64,000 nt of DNA, taken from Pogonophryne albipinna (Eukaryota; Chordata; Actinopteri; Perciformes; Artedidraconidae). How positions within the stretch are numbered: position 1 is the first letter of the stretch; every line of letters begins with the position of its first letter. Shown piece after piece: positions 57,195 through 64,000 of the stretch. The notes below the pieces were generated by a model. It was given only the letters and a program-made list of their open reading frames with translations, ran no database searches and was not told the origin of the DNA. The position numbers and the translations under genes were made by a program. The stretch spans positions 10,180,494 through 10,244,493 of the forward strand of contig CM053256.1 of assembly GCA_028583405.1 (NCBI GenBank), written 5' to 3'.

Positions 57195-58298
57195 ATGATG
57201 AAGATCTGCAGCCAAGACGTGAAGCGCTCAGCTCTCATACTCCTGATGATCAACAGCTTCTGTGCCTTTTCACAAAGTAAGAATGAGTTTCAAACTTATT
57301 ACTTTTATTATATTGCTAACTTCTGTAGAGAATGCAAGAAAGACAGACAAAAACCAAATGCTGTATTTATTTACAATATATGTCTATATCGATATTTTTG
57401 TAATTGTCCTTATTTCCCTTTTTGTTGTTTTTCAGTTCCTCATGACACTATCTATGTTGTTGGCTGCTTTGAAAACGGGACATCTGAAGTACAATATGAA
57501 TTTGATTCTGAGGAGATGTTGTACATGGATTTTGACAAATCTGATATAGTTTACACTGTGCCCGGAATCTTTGTGGATGATCCAAGCACAATGTTTGATC
57601 ATATGCATGTATTCAGTAATGCTAATAAAGCCAAGAAGATGTGTGTAGCATTGCTTCAATACTTAAAAAATGATGAGAAAAATCCCCCAGAAGAAAAAGG
57701 TAAATTAATCTCAACATTTGTCTCTGTAGTGACATGATTGTTTAGATTCTGATGAAGGTTTTAAACTATCTTTTGACCCCTGAAGACCCCCCTGAGAGCG
57801 TCCTCTACCCTGCAGAAGAAGTTGAGTTTGGACTTGAAAACAGCCTCATCTGCTTTGTGAATAATTTCTACCCACCTGAGGTCAGGGTCAGGTGGACCAG
57901 GAATGGTGTTCAGGTGTCAGAGGGGGTGTCACTCAGCCGATATTTCCCCAATAAAGATCAAACCTTCCACCAGTTTTCTACCCTGACATTCACACCGAGG
58001 GAGGGGGACATTTACAGCTGCACTGTGGAGCACTCAGCCCTGGACATGCCTCAAACAACGATCTGGGGTGATGGTAATATCTGAGGAAGCCACTTAAATA
58101 TCAAAACAATACAATTATTTGCTATGAAATACTTATTTGTATCTAACGATACATTTTATGTCACGCTCCCCTACAGAACCTGACATCAGTCATCGCAGTC
58201 TGGGAGCAGATGTTTACTGTGGAGTGGGCCTCACTCTGGGCTTGTTGGGAGTCGCAGCCGGAACATTTTTAATGGTTAAGGGACACCATGGACACTAA
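57195..58298 (+). CDS. MHC class II antigen alpha chain
   Basis: Partner of the class II beta chain; presents exogenous peptides to CD4 T cells. Exons: 57195-57276 (leader), 57436-57699 (alpha-1), 57786-58073 (alpha-2), 58177-58298 (connecting, membrane and tail; TAA). They sum to 756 nt, or 251 aa, with GT-AG introns. The leader is KRSALILLMINSFCAFS. The alpha-1 domain has two cysteines (VVGCFENG and KKMCVALL), as in fish class II alpha. The alpha-2 domain has the C1-type pair in SLICFVNNFYPPEVRVRW and YSCTVEH. The membrane segment has small-residue spacing (VGLTLGLLGVAAGTFLMV), then KGHHGH. A second in-frame ATG follows the first directly. AATAAA is at 58859-58864. No class II beta gene is visible, so the partner must be outside the window. 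Confidence 0.96.
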
Positions 58299-58914
58299 TT
58301 TCTCTGCTTTAGAGAGATTAAACATACAATTATGATTACACATACTGCACATTACATACACACGATAATCTAGGAGTGTAGCATTTCTTCCTGTAAAATG
58401 TCCTCAACACACACAAAGAAGCAATAGAGTTCATGAACTGTGGGTGTCATTTACACATTTTAATACACTGTGTGTGCATATGCCATATTATATTTAACTT
58501 TGTAGAGAGACTTTCTCACTTTTGAAAGGTGATACAACAGACTTCCTCATACTGAATTCATGAGCAATAAGAGAAAGCCTCACTTTGTCTGGTATGACCA
58601 ATAGCTGTTGTTGTTGGCAAACACACTTTAAATAGAGAGATGTATGTGTATTGTGTACATGATATCACTGAATGTCAAGTGTTTTTGTTTCAGATTCAAA
58701 ACAAGCTTGTGGTCTGAATAAGTTAAATTTCTTTATGATTCATTTTTTTTTTTAAATCTTTTTGCCTTCTTATTACATTGTTGGTTATTCAAACATGTGA
58801 CATGCTGTCAGTATGGTTACCTGCTGTTTGTAACTTTAAGAAGATATTTATTTTCTCTAATAAAACAGAACCATTGTGATAAACTGCATGAAGTTGTTTT
58901 GAGGTGCATGTTAT

Positions 58915-59200
58915 GGTGAGTGAAGCAAGCAGGACCCAAATGCAGATAACGCTGAAAAAAGCCTTTATTTCAAGGATAAAATAAAAATAACTTGGACAAA
59001 ACAGAACTCTCACCGGTGAACTCATTCACAAACAAAAGACGAACCAACACTGAACACAGGAAAAGACAAGACTAAATACAGGGAGGGGTAATCACAAGAC
59101 GAGAAACAGCCGGGCAGGGGAGGAGAAACACAAGGGCCACAGGTGAACACAATCAGACAATTAGACACACCAGGGAAACTAACGACAGGAGGAAAAACAC
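58915..59200 (-). repeat. Dispersed teleost repeat fragment
   Basis: CAGGACCCAAATGCAGATAA, a following TTTATTTCAAGGATAAAATA, and strings such as GAACACAGGAAAAGACAAGA and CACAGGTGAACACAATCAG are characteristic of an abundant fish interspersed repeat. It directly abuts the foldback element. Ends are not defined. Confidence 0.5.
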
Positions 59201-59997
59201 AGAGGCCCTTTCTCATTTAATCAAATCCCCCTCCTCGACTCCTCGGTCCTCCGGTAGTGACCCGGAAATGAATTTCAGCGCGCCATGTTGAAGGACATCT
59301 CATTTCTCTAAATGCACTTCGAGGATCGAGCGTCGAGGAGGCTCTCTGGAGGAGCTATAACCGAGGATACACTGATGGGTCCTCCACGGTCCTCCACGGC
59401 TCCTTCGTGGATGCATTTCCGGCAACAGAGATGTTTCAAAGAGTCGTGACGCACGGCCGGACTTATCTCAGCCAATGACAGCTCTGCATGCATCCCCTGG
59501 ATATTATTTTATTAACTGCTTTCATCGCGACGCGATGTTTACAGAGAGAACAGCTGTGAGGTCCGTGCTGAAAGCAGAGCAGTGTGTAAAATATATATCA
59601 CTCAGTATAACAGGCCTACTCTCTTTATTTGCTTTAGTTTAGTAGATATCTAACAAAGAGTCGATATTTTTCTAAAACCATTTAGTGCTTCACAATAAAA
59701 TACACAACGGCTGTAGCCTGTTTTAGGAGCTGTATGTGCGTGTGTGTGGTGTAGGTGTGTGTGGTACAGTGTGTGCGTAGATGCAGCGGACAGACAGGTC
59801 CCAGTTGGTTTGGTGTCCTCTGCTTACTTTTAATACTTGTAAATAAAACTTTTGGCCCGTAATTTATTTTCCTCATTGTAGCGACCAGAGAGGGGAGAGG
59901 GGGGGGGGGGATATATCCAGACTCTGATAGTGTTACGTTATTATGAGAGTGCTCTGTTTGATTCTGAAATTGTATATATATGTACATAAATATATAC

Positions 59998-60031
<34 letters not shown>

Positions 60032-61254
60032 CCGCATCTGTAGCCTGTTATTGTCTCATTATACCGCACTGTGAATGAATCAAAGTAAATAAGTGGTCAT
60101 GAACACATCTGTCCATCAGACAGAGGGCTGCTGTGCCTCCTGTCATCATTAATGGACGTCTCTTTAAAATGACCACTCAGAGGAGAGGAGTTCTCATTTC
60201 TCTAACCGCCTGCTGGTTCCCCTCCTCTCTTCTTCTCCTCGAGGAGGGGAAGCAGCAGGCGGTTAGAGAAATGAGAACTCCTCTCCTCTGAGCGGTCATT
60301 TTAAAGAGACCTCCATTAATGATGACAGGAGGCACAGCAGCCCTCTGTCTGATGGACAGATGTGTTCATGATGACTTATATATTTACTTTTAATTCATTC
60401 ACAGTGCGGTATAATGAGACAATAACAGGCTACAGATGCGGACATATACACACACATATATTTATATAAATATATACAATTTCAGAATCAAACAAGTATG
60501 AGAGCACTCTCATAATAACGTAACACAATCAGAGACTGGATATATCCCCCCCCCCCTCTCTCTGGTCGCTGAAATGGGGAATTGAAATTACGGGCCAAAA
60601 GTTGTACAAGTATTAAAAGTATAAGCATAGGACACCAAACCTAAGCATCTACGCACTGTACAACACACACATACACACTGTACCACACACACACACACAC
60701 CTACACACTGTACCACACACACCTACTGCTCCTAAAGCATAATCAGGCTACAGCCGTTGTGTATTTTATTATGTGAAGCACTAAATGGTCTTAAAAAAAG
60801 ATCGACTCTTTGTTTGTAGATATCTACTAAACTACAGCATACAAATACAGAAAGTAGTGTAGGCCTGTTATACTGAGTGATATATATTTTACACACTGCT
60901 CTGCTTTCTGCATGGACCTCACAGCTGTTCTCACTGTAAACATCGCGTTGCGATGAAAGCAGTTACTAATATAATATCCAAGGGATGCATGCAGAGCTGT
61001 CATTAGCTGAGATAAGTCCGGCCGTGCGTCACGCCTCCACCGTTCCCGGAAATGCATCCGTGGAGGAGCCGTGGAGGATGCATCAGTGTCTCCTCGGTTA
61101 GAGCTCCTCCAGAGAGCCTCCTCGATGCTCGGTCCTCGAAGTGCATTTAGAGAAATGAGATGTCCTTCAACATGGCGCGCTGAAATTCATTTCCGAGTCA
61201 CTACCGGAGGACCGAGGAGTCGAGGAGGGGAAATTTGAGTATTGAGAAACCTCT
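59201..61254. mobile_element. Foldback element: ~2 kb inverted repeat with 13-nt central loop
   Basis: Two ~1-kb arms are reverse complements. The centre is CCCCTCCTC (60219-60227), a 13-nt loop, then GAGGAGGGG (60241-60249). Inner stems read TTCTCATTTCTCTAACCGCC on the left and GGCGGTTAGAGAAATGAGAA on the right. Outer arms share CTCGACTCCTCGGTCCTCCG, CGCGCCATGTTGAAGGACAT and ATTTCTCTAAATGCACTTCG with their complements near 61.14-61.23 kb. Termini are AGAGG...CCTCT and poorly preserved. The arms differ by indels: the left has extra GT/TA repeats near 60,000, while the right lacks a ~20-bp block near 60,640. No transposase is encoded, and the superfamily is unknown. Confidence 0.85.
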
Positions 61255-61350
61255 TGAGAACAGCTGTGAGGTCCGTGCAGAAAGCAGAGCAGTGTGTAAA
61301 ATATATATCACTCAGTATAACAGGCCTACATTACTTTCTGTATTTGTATT
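61255..61350 (+). repeat. Third partial copy of the foldback interior
   Basis: GAGAACAGCTGTGAGGTCCG, GCAGAAAGCAGAGCAGTGTG and CACTCAGTATAACAGGCCTA repeat the left-arm segment at 59546-59630 in direct orientation. They are closer to the complement of the right arm (60,826-60,935), sharing TTACTTTCTGTATTTGTAT-like sequence. The copy starts directly at the right terminus of the foldback element. Confidence 0.85.
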
Positions 61351-61364
61351 ATTGGGGAATCTTA

Positions 61365-61668
61365 TGTTGTGCGATGTTTGCGCCGGAGCCGCTTCATCCA
61401 GAAACAGCACTCCGTTTAGAGAGTTCACACGGAGACAAGGAATACAGTCTTTGGACTTTAATTAGCTTGAATGCTTCTTACAACAGCTATAGCAGTATTG
61501 AATCATGAATGCATGTAGAATGATTGCATCATTTTCTTCACTGACGCACATGGTAAACAAACCGCTCGATGACCCGCAGCTGCCCACTCCAGCTGTCCCC
61601 AAATGTGCCCGACCAAAAAACACAAACGATACAACGCAGACTAAAGAAAACAAGGGGAATTTACAACA
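61365..61668 (-). repeat. 3' LTR of the BEL/Pao element
   Basis: Read on the minus strand it starts TGTTGTAAATTCCCCTTG and ends CGCACAACA, the TG...CA form with short inverted TGTTGT/ACAACA ends, 304 bp. ATTAAAGTCC near 61,455 is a plausible poly(A) signal. The matching 5' LTR is outside the window, so the length is provisional. Confidence 0.75.
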
Positions 61669-61715
61669 GCCGCCCCCAGAGTAGCATAGCTATTATGTAA
61701 AACAGAATAAATTCC

Positions 61716-64000
61716 CTAAGGTGTAGCGGAAGTCCCTGGATCAGCATCGTCGTCCGATAAAGCGGGTAGCTGCACAAGGCGTGCCACGGGTCGCAGGTAC
61801 GTCCTGTCCCCGACTTGAACCTCAGCCGACCGGATGCATCCATCAGCACTGGCCTTCAGCTTGACGACCTTCCCCACTGGCCAGTGGGCACGTGGAAGCT
61901 GAGGATCAACTATCATCACGACAGTACCTTGAAGAAGACCATCAGTGTGCTGTCGCCACTTCTGGCGGACTTGAAGGGATGGCAAGTAGCTTCTGATGAA
62001 CTGCACCCAGAAGTGGTCAACCATCATTTGACAATGACGCCACCGCCTCTTGCTGAGGGTGTCTGTAGCGTATGATACTTGTTGAAGGGAGGCATCCCGC
62101 CGCCCCATCAGCAACATGCTTGGCGTCACAGGATCTGGATCTGCGAGGTCTGATGACACATAGCCTAAGGGTTTGGCATTTAAGATACCTTCCACCTCAA
62201 CTAACAAGGTAAGGAGGACTTCTCCCTGGAGAGACTGAGTGCCGATCACCACTTGTAGAGCCTTCTTGACTGATTGTATCTCGCGCTCCCACGCACCACC
62301 AAAGTGGGGAGATGCTGGAGGGTTAAAGCGAAACTTGATCTGTTTCTTGGCAAGTTCCTCTTGCAGTTGGGGCATCATTCCAGCAAACGCCTCCTCAAGC
62401 TTCCTAGCTGCTCCCCGGAAGTTTGTCCCCGAGAGAATCTCGAAGGGGGTGCCGCGCCGAGCGATGAATCGCCTCAAGGCCAAGAGGAAATCATCTGCAT
62501 CGATGCTATTAAGCAGATCTAGGTGGACACAGCGAGTGGTGAGACATTTAAAGATGACCACCATTTTTCACTGCGTCGCCCTACCTTGACGGTATACGGC
62601 CCAAAACAGTCGACCCCAGTAGAGAAGAATGGAGGCTTGAGGAGCCGCAGACGGGCAGAAGGCAAGTCGGCCATAATCGGTATCACTGGCTTCCCTTTCC
62701 ACTTCCTGCATCCAGTGCAAGTCCTCTGATGATGCTTGACGGCCTGTCTTCCACGCAGGACCCAGTACTGGCGCCTAGTCTCAGCAAAGACCCTGTCGGG
62801 CTCTGGATGGAGCAAGCGCTCGTCCATGTCCTTAATGAGGAGTTTTGTGACTACTTGACTGGGATCGAGAACAATGGGGTGAATTTCCATATCACAGGAA
62901 GTCTCCATGTGGCGAAATCTTCCACCGACGCGGATCAGACCCATTGCAGGATCAATCTCCGGTGAAAGCATACTGAGCTTACTGCCAGGTTTTACTGGTT
63001 TTCCAGCCTTAAGACACTCAATCTCCTCTTGGAAGCATTCTGCTTGGCTGCGCTGCAACAGGAGGCTTTCAGCGTCACACAGGTCAGACTGAGGCAAGGA
63101 AAGGTCAGTTGCCGCCCCGTGAAGTAACTGCTTGGTGGCCTCGACCAAGTCTGTCCATGTGTCAAACTGTGTGACATCTGGTGTTGGAGGTACTGAACTG
63201 GTTCGTGTTAGGCCGCAGAAGGTAGCTCGTTTGTGCTCGTCAGTATATTCGGGCTCTGTGGGGGCAGGAAGCGACGGCCATTGGTCAGACAGGCCACGTA
63301 GGAATATTGGACCTTGAATCCACCGATTTGGTGCCGCCAGCTCAGCTACTGTCTTGCCACGGGTGAGGTCATCGGCTGGATTATTGGCTGTGTCAACATA
63401 CAGCCAGGTGTGCTCGGCTGTCAATTCCTGGATCTCAGATACCCTGGTTCCCACGAAGACTTTGAACCTACATGACTCTGACGTCAGCCAAGTCAGGACT
63501 GTGGTGGAATCAGTCCAAAGATAGGTCTGGGTGATGTTTAAGGTGAGCTCTCGATGGAGGAGAGAGGATAGCTGAGCTCCTGTCAACGCTGCACAGAGTT
63601 CCAACCTTGGCATCGACTGCTGGCGCTTCGGGGCTACCCTAGACCTTGCCATGACAAATGACACATGGACTTTGTCACCAACCTTCGTTGCGAGGTAAGC
63701 TACAGAACCATATGCCTGTTCGGAGGCGTCACAGAAGACGTGCAGAGTGTAGTCGGTGGCTTCAGTTGCAGCCTCCAGTGGCGTGTAGGTTTGTGGCAGG
63801 GTGATGTCCGCCAGCCTGGGGAGTTCCCTCTCCCAGCTGGACCAAGCCTGAACAATATCAAGAGGAAGGTTTGGGTCGTCCCAGCTCCTCTTCTTCAACC
63901 ACAACTTCTGAACAAGCACTTTGGCACTCGTAGTGTAAGGAATAATGGCTCCGAGAGGGTCATATTGCCGGGCAAGCACCTTATATATGTGGCACATAGT
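61716..64000 (-). pseudogene. BEL/Pao pol polyprotein, frameshifted (RNase H to integrase)
   Basis: The first open part (63997-62519, running off the window edge) begins in the reverse-transcriptase connection (YDPLG). It continues into RNase H with acidic residues in VFCDAS, RLELC, WTDSTT and NPADDLTRG, then a Cys-rich integrase zinc region (HHQRTCTGC). At about 62,560 a one-base loss shifts frame, and the integrase core continues in 62564-61716 (CVHLDLLNSI, ASPHFGGAWEREIQS) through a C-terminal domain to the stop. The core's second acidic residue is missing: the usual Asp-containing motif before GTNFRG is shortened to ILSGTNFRG. The first His of the zinc motif also appears replaced. The integrase is therefore doubly damaged. 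Confidence 0.88.

Larger units (their letters stand above)
61365..64000 (-). mobile_element. BEL/Pao LTR retrotransposon, 3' half
   Basis: RNase H, zinc-binding and integrase regions of a Pao-type pol are followed by a purine-rich tract (CTCTGGGGGCGGC) and a 3' LTR. The gag, protease and most of the reverse transcriptase lie beyond 64,000. It has inserted at the edge of the third foldback copy, so it is younger than that repeat. Confidence 0.9.

Overview
The window is vertebrate nuclear DNA from a ray-finned fish, probably a spiny-rayed teleost. The genes have many short exons with GT-AG introns, encode vertebrate-specific proteins (P-glycoprotein, CROT, NMT2, FAM171A1, MHC class II alpha), contain very long CA/GT arrays, and sit among typical teleost repeats (hAT and Tc1 DNA elements, a LINE 3' end, a BEL/Pao retrotransposon). 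Species cannot be read from the sequence. No bacterial, CRISPR or operon-like system is present.

Layout. (1) 1-13.8 kb, plus strand: 23 exons of an ABCB1/ABCB4-type multidrug transporter; the first ~110 codons lie left of the window. (2) 16.6-24 kb, minus strand: complete crot (peroxisomal carnitine O-octanoyltransferase, 16 coding exons, 612 aa), tail-to-tail with the transporter as ABCB4 and CROT are in mammals. (3) 24,752-25,751: exactly 1,000 N. (4) 26.0-26.2 kb, minus strand: only the first coding exon of nmt2. (5) 26.8-28.3 kb: a broken Tc1-like transposon. (6) 31.1-50.7 kb, minus strand: complete fam171a1 (9 exons, 890 aa). NMT2 and FAM171A1 are also neighbours in this order and orientation in human, so two different conserved gene blocks meet at the N gap, where nmt2 loses all later exons. 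(7) 52.4-58.3 kb: an MHC class II alpha pseudogene cut by a LINE fragment, an orphan signal-peptide exon, and an intact class II alpha gene (4 exons, 251 aa). (8) 59.2-61.3 kb: a ~2 kb inverted-repeat (foldback) element and a third partial copy of its interior. (9) 61.4-64 kb: the 3' half of a BEL/Pao LTR retrotransposon on the minus strand, with a damaged integrase.

The exon models are internally checked: each of the three complete genes sums to a whole number of codons, and crot and fam171a1 reach the human protein lengths (as I recall them). The genes do not form a pathway together. The most interesting signals are two fam171a1 splice sites built from TG dinucleotide repeats next to frame-preserving exons; the truncated nmt2 at the gap; the foldback element, whose relative also lies between two large CA arrays in an abcb intron; and the decayed MHC class II duplication.
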